A stretch of DNA of 64,000 nt from Pedobacter glucosidilyticus (GTDB lineage Bacteria; Bacteroidota; Bacteroidia; Sphingobacteriales; Sphingobacteriaceae). The notes below the pieces were generated by a model. That model did no database searches. It was given only the letters and a program-made list of their open reading frames with translations, and was not told where the DNA came from. The stretch lies in contig NZ_DLHN01000018.1 of assembly GCF_002483235.1 (NCBI RefSeq), forward strand, positions 1 to 64,000, written 5' to 3'. Positions 34,332 through 42,843 of the stretch are shown piece after piece; the stretch's first letter is position 1, and every line of letters starts with the position of its first letter. Made by a program: the position numbers and the translations under genes.

Positions 34332-37300
34332 TTAAAATTGAATATTGGTTCCAAGATTAAATACTCTTACCATAGGATATACAGCTCCATTAGAATTGGC
34401 TATCTCTGGATCGAAATATTTCATTTTAGAGAAGGTTAACAAGTTTTGTCCGTTTACAAATACTCTGGCATATTTTAAACCTATTTTTTTAATGAATTGA
34501 GGATTAAAAGTGTAGGCAAGCTCTACGTTCTTTAATCTTAAATAACTGGCATCCTGCATCCAAAATGAAGAAGTAATATAATTGTGTTGGTTTCCTCCTG
34601 GATTGCTTGATAAACGAGGATGCGTAATTTTTTCTCCATTTGCATAGCGCTCTGGTGTCCACCTCTCTTTAGCATTTTCAAATGCTGTTTTAGTACCCGC
34701 TATAAACGGCCATACCGCTTCACCTACTAAATAAGTGGATACGTTAGCAGCGCCTTGGAATAAAGTGTTTAACTCAAAATTTTTATATTTTAGCCCAATA
34801 TTAAGACCATAAGTAACCTCCGGGATGTTGGGATTACCGATGTTTACAAAATCGTTAAAATCAATGATACCATCTCCAGCATCAAAAATACCATCTCCAT
34901 CACTATCTACTGTAGGTTGGTCTACATAACGGATATCTCCTGGTCTTATACCAAACGACTGGTTAACATAGGTAGAAGTCAATCCATCATTTTGTATTTC
35001 TTCAGCAGTATTGTAAATACCATTGGCTTGTAAACCTTTTAGTTGGAATAATCTGCTACCGGTATAAACCAAGTTCGGAAATTGCTGAGGTATTTCATCC
35101 TGGTAAAGAACCTTGTTACGAGCAAAAGAATAATTTCCATTAATAGAATAAGTAAAATCCTTACCTATTTTATTTTCGTAACCCAACTCAAACTCAAAAC
35201 CTTTGTTTTCTACTTGTCCTACATTAAGTGGGGCCACTAAACCGGTTGGTCCAAAGGTTACCGGGATATTATTTAATCTCAAGAGAATTTCACTTCTAGA
35301 TTCTGTAAAATATTCTCCGGTTAGGGATAATTTATCTTTAAAGAATTTTAAATCAGCACCTAAATTAAGTTTAATAGCTGTCTCCCATGTTACATCCGAA
35401 TTACCTAAAGTACCCTCGCGATAACCAGTGGTAGCATTTTTATTTTGACCAAAATAATAGGTTGGTCCTGTTACAAAAGCTGATGGGATAAATAAGAAAC
35501 GGTTATCCCAAGGCTCTCCAAACTTATCATTACCTACTTTACCTAATGAACCTCTTAACTTTACATAAGTTAGATAATTATTTTTAGGGATAAATGATTC
35601 TTCAGATAAAACGTAACCTAAAGAGCCTGCCGGGAAGAAACCAAATTGCTTGCCTCTGGCAAAGTTTTCAGAGCCGTTATATCCTATACTAAAATCTGCC
35701 AGATATTTGGTTTTATAGTTATAGGTTAACCTTCCTACAACTCCCATATAGTTAAATGGTAATTGTATATAGGTTTGTGGCAAATCTCTTCTGCGACCGT
35801 TATAAGAGCGCTCTATAGTGCCTAGAGCTAAAGCGGTAACATTATGGCCACCCTCAAAACTTCTACTATAATCTAATGCCAGTTCTCCGTACATTTTTCT
35901 AAACTTGGTAAAGGTTTCTCCACCAAAAGTTACGGGTCCTTCAAACTGATTAACTACTGGAATAGGAATGATAGACTCTTCGAAACTTTGTGCATTAGGG
36001 TTTACATTTAAATCCCACAAAGGAATTTGTTTATTTCTTGATGCAGCCTGGGCATAAAAGTTATCATAAGCGCCCATAGCTCTGACACTTAAACCCTTTG
36101 TAATATCATCAAGATTATATTTTAAAGCAATATTGGTATTTAAATTACTACTAAAATTGGTGTTAAAGCCTTGAGTTAGCATCTGATATAGTGGTGTATT
36201 AGACACTTGGAAAGCTTTGGCTATCCCTTCCACATCTCTTATTACTTTACCATCATATAAAACAGGCGACATAACAGGGCTGGCAGAAAGAATAGTCCCG
36301 AAAATTAATTCTGTAGAGCTATTTGAATAATTAGAGTTGGTTAAATCTGTACCAGCTTTAATAGAGATAGAAAATTTCTTGGTTACATTAAAATCAAAAT
36401 TGGTTCTGATATTATATCTCTTATAATTTGGATTAGCGCTAAATTCTTTAAAAATATCGCCTAGCTCATAAGCACCATCCTGGTTTAAATAACCCAAAGA
36501 CACAAAGTATTTAGCATCCTGAAAGCCACCACTTACATTTAGGTTATATTGTTGCTGTGGCGAGTAATCTTTTAGCATGTAATCCATCCAGTCTACATCA
36601 GGATGAAAATAAGGGTCATCTCCTTTTTGGTAACGCTCCAAATCATAATCACTAAAAATTGGTGGCAAACCTTCATTAACACCCGCCTCATTTCTTAGTG
36701 TAGCAAAATCATAAGAGTTTAACATTTCTGGTAATCTGATAGGGTTTTGCATGGCCAGATTGCTAGAGAAAGTAAACTGTGGCTTACCTACACTACCTGT
36801 TTTGGTAGTGATAATAATAACACCATTAGCGCCCCTTACCCCAAATACCGCAGTAGCAGAAGCATCTTTTAAAATATTTAAAGATTCTATGGTATAAGGG
36901 TCTATGGTAGATAATTCTCGCTCTACCCCATCTACTAAAATTAAGGGTCTGGCATTAACAGCATTTATTGTAGCCACACCTCTAACAAAAATGTTGGCTA
37001 CATCCCTGCCCGGCTCTCCGCTCCTTTGTGTAGCGGTAATACCTGTTGCCCTACCTGCCAAAGCATTGGCAATGTTAGAGACCGGTGCTCTTAAAATTTC
37101 TTTACCACTGATAGAAGAAATAGCACCAGTAATGGTAGGTTTAGATTGTGTACCATAACCAATTACAACAACATCGTCTAAAGTTTTTACATCGGTTAAT
37201 AAAGTAACATTCATGACATTACTTGTTGCTGCAACTTCTTTCCTATTATAACCAATATAACTAAAAACTAAAACGGCATTAGGTTCTGTCACCCTAATGC

Positions 37301-37550
37301 TAAACTTACCATCTACATTAGTTTGGGTAGCTACTGATGAATTTTTAACTTGTACACTTACTCCAATCAGAGGTTCACCATTATCATCAATTACAGTTCC
37401 GGTAATTTGCCTGGTTTGTGCAAAGGCATTGAACGTGAGTAAATTGAGCATAATGAGAGCTAATGAAGTGCTCTTCAAAAATTTCAGCAACCATTTAGGA
37501 CAACATTCCTTTTCAAAGGAAACACTCCTTAAGGTAAAATTTCTCTTCAT
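34332..37550 (-). CDS. SusC-like TonB-dependent oligosaccharide transporter
   Basis: A 1072-residue SusC-family protein with a long N-terminal region before the signal segment (about residues 25-45), a carboxypeptidase-D-regulatory-like domain (ITGTVIDDNGEPLIGVSV), the TonB-box region LDDVVVIGYGTQSKPTITGA, the plug (GVRGANGVIIITTKTG) and a barrel ending FNLGTNIQF. It is the first gene of the SusCDCD operon, which ends at the terminator at 27571-27602. Promoter site F lies about 110 bases upstream. Confidence 0.94.
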   Translation of the reverse strand: MKRNFTLRSVSFEKECCPKWLLKFLKSTSLALIMLNLLTFNAFAQTRQITGTVIDDNGEPLIGVSVQVKNSSVATQTNVDGKFSIRVTEPNAVLVFSYIGYNRKEVAATSNVMNVTLLTDVKTLDDVVVIGYGTQSKPTITGAISSISGKEILRAPVSNIANALAGRATGITATQRSGEPGRDVANIFVRGVATINAVNARPLILVDGVERELSTIDPYTIESLNILKDASATAVFGVRGANGVIIITTKTGSVGKPQFTFSSNLAMQNPIRLPEMLNSYDFATLRNEAGVNEGLPPIFSDYDLERYQKGDDPYFHPDVDWMDYMLKDYSPQQQYNLNVSGGFQDAKYFVSLGYLNQDGAYELGDIFKEFSANPNYKRYNIRTNFDFNVTKKFSISIKAGTDLTNSNYSNSSTELIFGTILSASPVMSPVLYDGKVIRDVEGIAKAFQVSNTPLYQMLTQGFNTNFSSNLNTNIALKYNLDDITKGLSVRAMGAYDNFYAQAASRNKQIPLWDLNVNPNAQSFEESIIPIPVVNQFEGPVTFGGETFTKFRKMYGELALDYSRSFEGGHNVTALALGTIERSYNGRRRDLPQTYIQLPFNYMGVVGRLTYNYKTKYLADFSIGYNGSENFARGKQFGFFPAGSLGYVLSEESFIPKNNYLTYVKLRGSLGKVGNDKFGEPWDNRFLFIPSAFVTGPTYYFGQNKNATTGYREGTLGNSDVTWETAIKLNLGADLKFFKDKLSLTGEYFTESRSEILLRLNNIPVTFGPTGLVAPLNVGQVENKGFEFELGYENKIGKDFTYSINGNYSFARNKVLYQDEIPQQFPNLVYTGSRLFQLKGLQANGIYNTAEEIQNDGLTSTYVNQSFGIRPGDIRYVDQPTVDSDGDGIFDAGDGIIDFNDFVNIGNPNIPEVTYGLNIGLKYKNFELNTLFQGAANVSTYLVGEAVWPFIAGTKTAFENAKERWTPERYANGEKITHPRLSSNPGGNQHNYITSSFWMQDASYLRLKNVELAYTFNPQFIKKIGLKYARVFVNGQNLLTFSKMKYFDPEIANSNGAVYPMVRVFNLGTNIQF

Positions 37551-37657
37551 ATAAATATTTAAATTGGTTTATAAAAATGCAGTCGACTTATTACCGAGGA
37601 TTACATTTTTAGGTTTGTCTCTTTTTATTGAAAGAGATTTGGTTTGTTTATTTGATA

Positions 37658-37724
37658 CAATATTACACGCAATAAGCCCCCAACCTTATGCACTGTAGTA
37701 TCATTGTTCTGTACAGCAGTATAG
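37658..37724 (-). promoter_or_regulatory. PUL promoter site F (SusCDCD operon)
   Basis: Half-sites on the plus strand are TGCACTGTAGTATC (37689-37702) and TGTACAGCAGTATA (37710-37723), period 21. The -7-like element TAATATTG (minus strand) is at 37658-37665, 23 bp away. With the terminator at 37815-37856 this accounts for the recognisable content of the gap 37551-37864. Confidence 0.8.
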
Positions 37725-37814
37725 AAATACTTAAAAATGCTACTTATATGCATATTTTGGTGAAAATGTAAATTATTATAGTGTTACTTTAGATTTAGTA
37801 CGGAGATGGAAAAC

Positions 37815-37856
37815 AAGTTCAATTATCTTTTCTTTTTGAAACAGATAATTGAACTG
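37815..37856 (-). terminator. Hairpin terminator after the jelly-roll lipoprotein gene
   Basis: A 13-bp perfect stem, AGTTCAATTATCT paired with AGATAATTGAACT, is followed on the minus strand by TGTTTTCC. It lies just after the stop at 37865 and upstream of site F. The AT-rich stem and short T-run make it a moderate-strength call. Confidence 0.6.
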
Positions 37857-37864
37857 AAGTATAT

Positions 37865-38686
37865 TTATTGAGCTTGATCCGTGTATAAATAAAAAACACC
37901 AATTTTAGAATGTGCCGTACCCGGATAAGATGGATAATTACCACCCTTCCATTGTATTTGTTGATTGGCTGTTGGGAAAATAGTTGGATAAGTTATGCCA
38001 TCATAATTAGCCGCTGTAACATTAGTGCCATTTAAATTTGCTCTTACAGAACCTGTAGAAGTATTACTAAATTTAATGGTCAAAGCCAGTTCTACAGTTT
38101 GTCCTAACATATTTGCAGCACTCACAGTTCTAACGATTGGAAAACCTGATTTCACAACTGGATTACCGCCTGCATCCCAAACATAATCATACACGAGATA
38201 CTCTAGTGCATTGGGAAGCATACGGGCAACTACTAATGGTTTATATTCTTTTTTTCCGGAAGGCGCTGTAAAACTCCAAGCCATGGTTTGTAATATCCAG
38301 CCACCTGTATTAGTAAAGCCATCTGCTGTAGTTTCTAGCTTAAATTTACCTTTAACAATTACTGTTTTGTCTACGCCAGTATAATAAGTAAGCCTTCTGG
38401 AAACTTCTGCCCTACCCTTAACATTAGGCGTGGTATTATGTACAATTGCCCAATTGATACCTGTTGAAGTTTGTAACCACCAGCTTCCACCGTTTTCTAC
38501 ATCTTGTGTCCAGCCAGTATCAAAGCCATCGTTCATAAAATCTGTCCATAATACTTGATTGTTATTCCCCGGTTTGGTTTTAGGTAGTTTTTCTTCTTTT
38601 ACCGCTACGCTTTCGCTTTTTTCGCAAGCCGATAAACTGAATAGGATTGCAGCAGCTAAATAGCTTGCCTGTTTTAGTTTTTTCAT
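37865..38686 (-). CDS. Jelly-roll lipoprotein, paralogue of the 10.3-11.1 kb gene
   Basis: A 273-residue lipoprotein (lipobox LSAC, Cys 21) with a charged linker and one beta-rich domain. Shared blocks with the 270-residue paralogue include WTDFMNDGF, GWTQDVENGG, GRAEVSRRLTYYTG, GGWILQTMAW, KPLVVARMLPN, QWKGGNYPSYPG and SKIGVFYLYTDQAQ. The fold is probably concanavalin-A-like, so polysaccharide lyase or surface glycan-binding protein are the two main options. It is alone between its own promoter (site G) and a terminator, so it is expressed as a single gene of the same regulon. Confidence 0.6.
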   Translation of the reverse strand: MKKLKQASYLAAAILFSLSACEKSESVAVKEEKLPKTKPGNNNQVLWTDFMNDGFDTGWTQDVENGGSWWLQTSTGINWAIVHNTTPNVKGRAEVSRRLTYYTGVDKTVIVKGKFKLETTADGFTNTGGWILQTMAWSFTAPSGKKEYKPLVVARMLPNALEYLVYDYVWDAGGNPVVKSGFPIVRTVSAANMLGQTVELALTIKFSNTSTGSVRANLNGTNVTAANYDGITYPTIFPTANQQIQWKGGNYPSYPGTAHSKIGVFYLYTDQAQ

Positions 38687-38743
38687 GAGAATTTTGGTTT
38701 ATAATGAATAATAACCAGCCTTAGCTGGCATAATTGGTTATAC

Positions 38744-38809
38744 CAATGTTAACCTATTTAAAAACTAAGCTTATGTACTGCGGTATGAAATTTATGTATG
38801 TAGGTATCA
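38744..38809 (-). promoter_or_regulatory. PUL promoter site G (single lipoprotein gene)
   Basis: Half-sites on the plus strand are TGTACTGCGGTATG (38774-38787) and TGTATGTAGGTATC (38795-38808), period 21. The -7-like element TAACATTG (minus strand) is at 38744-38751, 22 bp away. The operator is also bracketed by an inverted repeat, ACTAAGC (38764-38770) and GCTTAGT (38810-38816). Confidence 0.75.
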
Positions 38810-38843
38810 GCTTAGTGATTTATAAATATTGTTAAATACACAT

Positions 38844-38874
38844 AAAAAAAGCCGAATCTTTTCAGATTCAGCTT
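38844..38874 (-). terminator. Terminator after the truncated esterase gene
   Basis: AAGCTGAATC and GATTCGGCTT form a stem on the minus strand with one G-T pair, followed by a run of T residues. It lies about 20 bases after the stop at 38896. Confidence 0.85.
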
Positions 38875-38895
38875 AAACTATCATATAATATTCTT

Positions 38896-41604
38896 TTAAT
38901 GTCTAATAATAATCTGCTTCTTTATAACTTTTTTACTATCCTCGTGATAAATATGGAGATAATAATTCCCACTAGGAACATCTCTAGTATCTAGTTTAAG
39001 ATTCTTTTTATCAGTCTCGCTCTGCAAAGTTCTTATAACTGCGCCTTTATCATTAAATAATTTTACATAAAAAGTTTTTGATTTAGGTGATTTCAATACA
39101 GATTCTTGATGTTTTTGCATATTTTCATAAGAAATTGTTAATTCTGAATTTGCAGGGTTAGGATATACCCGATAGGATCCTTCATAGGTGCTGGTATCTA
39201 CAGCAAAATAAAAAACATAAATTGGATTAGTTTCTCCACATGCTGTTTGTGCCTTCACTGTTATCATATAATCGCCAGGTACATCAAAGTCAAAAACTGC
39301 ATTGTTACCCCCAGCAGATACTGTACCCGAAGGTATAGGCCAACCATTTTGTATATAAATGTTCTCATCCGGATAAGGGAATATTTCCCAGTTATAATAA
39401 ATAGCGTTAGGATAAGGTGTGGTTATGGTTGCAATTACAGGTGTATTAATACCTACTACATAACTACCGGGGCCATCCCAAAAAGTATCAATGGTAGAGT
39501 AAAACTCGGGTATACCTACAGTTATATCTTTGGTAACAAGAAAGTCACCACATCCTGTATTAATAACAGCAGTAAGTGTAATATACTCATGAGCACTATT
39601 GTTTATAGTTATATTACTACCTGTATTTATACCACCAGCAAAAGTAGTATTACCCGTTGCAAACCAAGTTACCGTTGCCCCAATAGATAAATTATCTATA
39701 TAATAAGTTTCAGAGCTATTACAAACATTTGCTGAACCTGTAATTATTGGTGTGCTGCATTGAAATGTGCAGTCTACGGGTTGTGCATTATTATTTTGTA
39801 ATTCTTGGGCCAACCAATCACCATTATTTGAATTAAATGAAATATGAATCTCGTTCAGGGTTGAATTATTATAGCCTGTTGTAAAGTTCTGAAAAGGAAT
39901 ATTTTTAGGTGCCGCAGGCGGGTTGTTGGCAACATATTTCATTAAATAATCTCCTTCTACTAAAGTTGCATTACCCAAACCTACGTCTAATGCACTTGTA
40001 ACTGGTATAAAATTAAATGTTTTTCTGTTTGAAGCATTTATATTATATTTTATAAAAGCAGTTTTATTGCTATTATCTGAAAGATTTACAGGAACATTGT
40101 AATAACCACCTGGGTAAGAGTCATAAGGAAGCATGCCAGCAGGGGCATTAAAATCTTTATTGGTAATGGTTATAGAAATAGGTATAAGCCATAAAATGGT
40201 TTTCTTATAGGTAATATTACCATGGTAAACATTATTTCCTCCGCCTTGGCCAGTAGCATGTATATTAAAATCAAAAAGTATTTTATTCTTACCCGGTAAT
40301 ATACCTAAAAGTAAAGCAGGTTGCCCTGTTAGACCACTCGCTAAAGGAGCTGCCAGTACACCTGCCAAATCGCCTAAAAATCTTGTATTGCCAGAACCCT
40401 CGTATTTTAACAATTCTGCACCTGCTTCAAACTCTTGCCCATTAGCACATTGCGAGCCATTACTAATAGAAATTAACCTTAAAGGACTACCGGGAAAACC
40501 CTGAGGATAGCCCATGTTTTTCAGTTCTGTTTGCCATTGGTTATGCACAGAATTATCTATATTATAATTTTTATCTACATAATTAATAAGCATTTGCCTG
40601 GAAGCAGGACGATCTGAAAGACCTAATTTATCTAAAGGACTGGACCCGCCCGTAAGAAAATTGAATGCTTCTATATAAGGTGCTGCCGCAGTTTTTAAAT
40701 ATAAACCCTTGATGTGTCTACCAAGATATTGAAAACCTAAGGGAACATTTGCGCCTTGGTGCGGGCTATCATGGCTGATATACAATTTAACCTGATGATC
40801 TTCCTGATTATTTTCCATTTCTTTTAAAGCCCAGCGGGCTACCAAACCACCCATGCTTTGCCCCAAAACTATATTTTTCTCAGCACTGCCTGCCTGGGCT
40901 TTTAATAAATTAACCTGCCGTATTACCTCCTTTAATAATTTTGCATTTCTTTTAATATTATCTGTACCATCTTCCCAGTCTACATAAACGATATCGTATT
41001 GGGGGTTGTCTGTTAAAATATTTTGAAGAGTATTATTATCGCTTATATCAATATTTAAGCTTTCTATATCATCTAAACCTAATAATAATTCAGGAGATAA
41101 TATTTTACCAGCATCAAACCCTTCTGCAACTATTAGTGGCTTTCTTAAACCTAATGAGGCATTACTATATTTTATAGATATAAAACCTTTAGCATACCTG
41201 CCTTCAAAAATTTCTGTAGCTGTAATAGGGTAAGTTACCACCCCGGGTATAGTACTATTAATGGATGGTGCAATATGAATTTGCGAATGGCTGTACAATA
41301 CCGTATTATTTGCTAAATTTAATTTATAAGATAATACCTTCAATCCAGTATCAGGATAATTTACATTGAAAGCCTGTCCAAAGCTAATATTCCTATAACC
41401 CTGCCCATCTCCTGCATCTACCTGTATACTGCTGATACTTACAGCATCATTAGTTTGCCATAAAAAAGCAGGTAACATAATTTGCTGACTTGTTCCCCTG
41501 AAATTATAAGCGGCAGGGCTTATAGCAAAGGCTGTTTCTGTTTGATAGGGATTTTGCCATACGCCTGATATATATTTATCATAAACTTTACCACCAGATA
41601 CCAT
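38896..41604 (-). CDS. 5'-truncated T9SS-secreted alpha/beta-hydrolase (lipase/esterase-like)
   Basis: A 902-residue open frame with a PGAP1/lipase-like alpha/beta-hydrolase region (nucleophile elbow GQSMGG, then DSPHQGANVP), a PKD-like region and a C-terminal type IX sorting domain (YPNPANSELTISY to the end). It has no signal peptide, which a T9SS protein needs. The frame stays open upstream of the 41604 ATG to a stop at 41713-41715 without another ATG, and this extra stretch (LNGLFYKYSRFTDNAVQNN) is protein-like. The gene has therefore probably lost its 5' end at about 41.70 kb, where the mobile-element remnant begins. It is likely non-functional or not exported. Confidence 0.7.
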   Translation of the reverse strand: MVSGGKVYDKYISGVWQNPYQTETAFAISPAAYNFRGTSQQIMLPAFLWQTNDAVSISSIQVDAGDGQGYRNISFGQAFNVNYPDTGLKVLSYKLNLANNTVLYSHSQIHIAPSINSTIPGVVTYPITATEIFEGRYAKGFISIKYSNASLGLRKPLIVAEGFDAGKILSPELLLGLDDIESLNIDISDNNTLQNILTDNPQYDIVYVDWEDGTDNIKRNAKLLKEVIRQVNLLKAQAGSAEKNIVLGQSMGGLVARWALKEMENNQEDHQVKLYISHDSPHQGANVPLGFQYLGRHIKGLYLKTAAAPYIEAFNFLTGGSSPLDKLGLSDRPASRQMLINYVDKNYNIDNSVHNQWQTELKNMGYPQGFPGSPLRLISISNGSQCANGQEFEAGAELLKYEGSGNTRFLGDLAGVLAAPLASGLTGQPALLLGILPGKNKILFDFNIHATGQGGGNNVYHGNITYKKTILWLIPISITITNKDFNAPAGMLPYDSYPGGYYNVPVNLSDNSNKTAFIKYNINASNRKTFNFIPVTSALDVGLGNATLVEGDYLMKYVANNPPAAPKNIPFQNFTTGYNNSTLNEIHISFNSNNGDWLAQELQNNNAQPVDCTFQCSTPIITGSANVCNSSETYYIDNLSIGATVTWFATGNTTFAGGINTGSNITINNSAHEYITLTAVINTGCGDFLVTKDITVGIPEFYSTIDTFWDGPGSYVVGINTPVIATITTPYPNAIYYNWEIFPYPDENIYIQNGWPIPSGTVSAGGNNAVFDFDVPGDYMITVKAQTACGETNPIYVFYFAVDTSTYEGSYRVYPNPANSELTISYENMQKHQESVLKSPKSKTFYVKLFNDKGAVIRTLQSETDKKNLKLDTRDVPSGNYYLHIYHEDSKKVIKKQIIIRH

Positions 41605-41864
41605 AATCTGGTTATTCTGTACTGCATTATCTGTGAAGCGAGAATATTTATAAAACAGGCCGTTTAAGATAATTTTTGCTAATTTATTAATAAAAACACT
41701 TGTTAAATCAAATTAAGACCTGTTTTACTTCAACGACCTTTCTCAACTCGTATGTGTCTCGTCGTTTGCTCCGAGGTTGATATAGGATTGGCATTGCTTT
41801 ATGAGTACTTGATATGCTCATATTGCTGAAATTATTTTGTAATTTTGAATATAAAGTTAAGCAC

Positions 41865-42095
41865 ATGGATCTACAGACCAGAAAACTAAACATCATCCAA
41901 TACCTGATTGAGCTTAAAGATGAGAAGTTGTTCAATAAGATTGAAACAATCATTAAGGATAAGGTTGGTGACAAAAAGATGAAGCCTTTTACACAGGAAG
42001 AGCTGTTGAGCAGAGCTAAACAAGCTAATGACGATTATCTTGCTGGCAACGTTAAAACACAAGAAGAGCTAGAGATTGAATCAGAAAACTGGTAA
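41865..42095 (+). CDS. Antitoxin of a RelE/ParE-type module
   Basis: A 76-residue acidic, helical protein starting MDLQTRKLNIIQYLIELKDE and ending in an acidic EELEIESENW tail, the usual form of small antitoxins that wrap a RelE/ParE toxin. I use the ATG at 41865, since the longer open frame from 41814 adds residues without support. The toxin gene starts 4 bases after its stop, as expected for such a pair. It probably represses its own promoter. Confidence 0.75.
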   Translation: MDLQTRKLNIIQYLIELKDEKLFNKIETIIKDKVGDKKMKPFTQEELLSRAKQANDDYLAGNVKTQEELEIESENW

Positions 42096-42099
42096 GTTA

Positions 42100-42411
42100 A
42101 TGAAAGTAATCTGGACCAGCTTTGCAATTGAAAATCTTAAACATATCTCTGAATACTACACTAAAGTAGCTGGAAAGAATATTGCATTTAAGATAAAGAC
42201 AGAGCTATTTAAAGCCACAAAACAACTTAAGAACCACCCTGATTCTGGTCAGGTAGAGCCCTTTCTTGAACAACTAAACGAAGGACATAGGTATGTAGTA
42301 AGTGGGAACTACAAGGTGGTTTATAAAAGAGTTGAAGAAGGAGTTTTGATTACCGATGTCTTTGATACTCGTCAAGACCCAATCAAAATAAACGACACTA
42401 AGCGAAAGTAA
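42100..42411 (+). CDS. RelE/ParE-family toxin
   Basis: A 103-residue small basic protein (MKVIWTSFAIENLKHISEYY) with the family pattern of two N-terminal helices and a beta sheet ending VITDVFDTRQDP. The segment NEGHRYVVSGNYKVVYKR matches the RelE/ParE core (IRYLVSGNYRIIY type). It would act on ribosome-bound mRNA or on gyrase; the two cannot be told apart by eye. The ATG at 42100 is preferred to 42076, which overlaps the antitoxin. Confidence 0.82.
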   Translation: MKVIWTSFAIENLKHISEYYTKVAGKNIAFKIKTELFKATKQLKNHPDSGQVEPFLEQLNEGHRYVVSGNYKVVYKRVEEGVLITDVFDTRQDPIKINDTKRK

Positions 42412-42576
42412 AATAAAGAGTAAACTAATCCTTCACTGGTTTTACCGTTTAAAGCATGAGGATGTTAGTTCTTTTATAAGGTAACACCATCTAATACTTA
42501 CGTGATTAGACTTCCTCATTTTTATTAATTATTGTCATTATATAGGTGTTGTCAAAAACTGAACTTTTGAGGAAGG

Positions 42577-42843
42577 TTACTTTGACATCATTAGACTACT
42601 GTAGACTTCTCTAGTGTGGTTTGTCTCTGATATAAACTTTAGTGTGAGCTTTAAAGCTTTAATGCAACTTGGTAAGCTTTCAGTTATTGCATCTTGATAT
42701 AACTTCATTTTATCCATTACCTCTCCTTCTCGTTTCGTATCTCCATATGCACCATTTCTCTCCCAATATAGTTCTGTACCTATTGTAAATTTATGAACAA
42801 CGTCATTTCTAATATCAAAACAATCTTTAAACTGATCGAACAA
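42577..42843 (-). pseudogene. HEPN-like domain fragment
   Basis: An open frame of 88 residues can start only at a TTG (42843). The frame continues upstream without a stop or an ATG to about 42898, which suggests a missing 5' part. It contains RNDVVH, which fits the Rx4H signature of HEPN RNases and nucleotidyltransferase partners, set in an otherwise helical sequence (DIRNDVVHKFTIGTELYWE). It lies in the degraded segment between the toxin pair and the RadC-like remnant. It could be the tail of a lost defence or toxin gene; this is uncertain. Confidence 0.4.

Noticed and set aside
41618..41631. Half-site-like TGTACTGCATTATC inside the truncated esterase gene
   Set aside because: There is no second half 20-22 bp away and no -7 element at the right distance, and it lies in coding sequence; most likely chance.
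41708..41974. An 88-codon minus-strand open frame opposite the antitoxin
   Set aside because: It is antisense to a convincing antitoxin gene and its sequence has no protein-like features.
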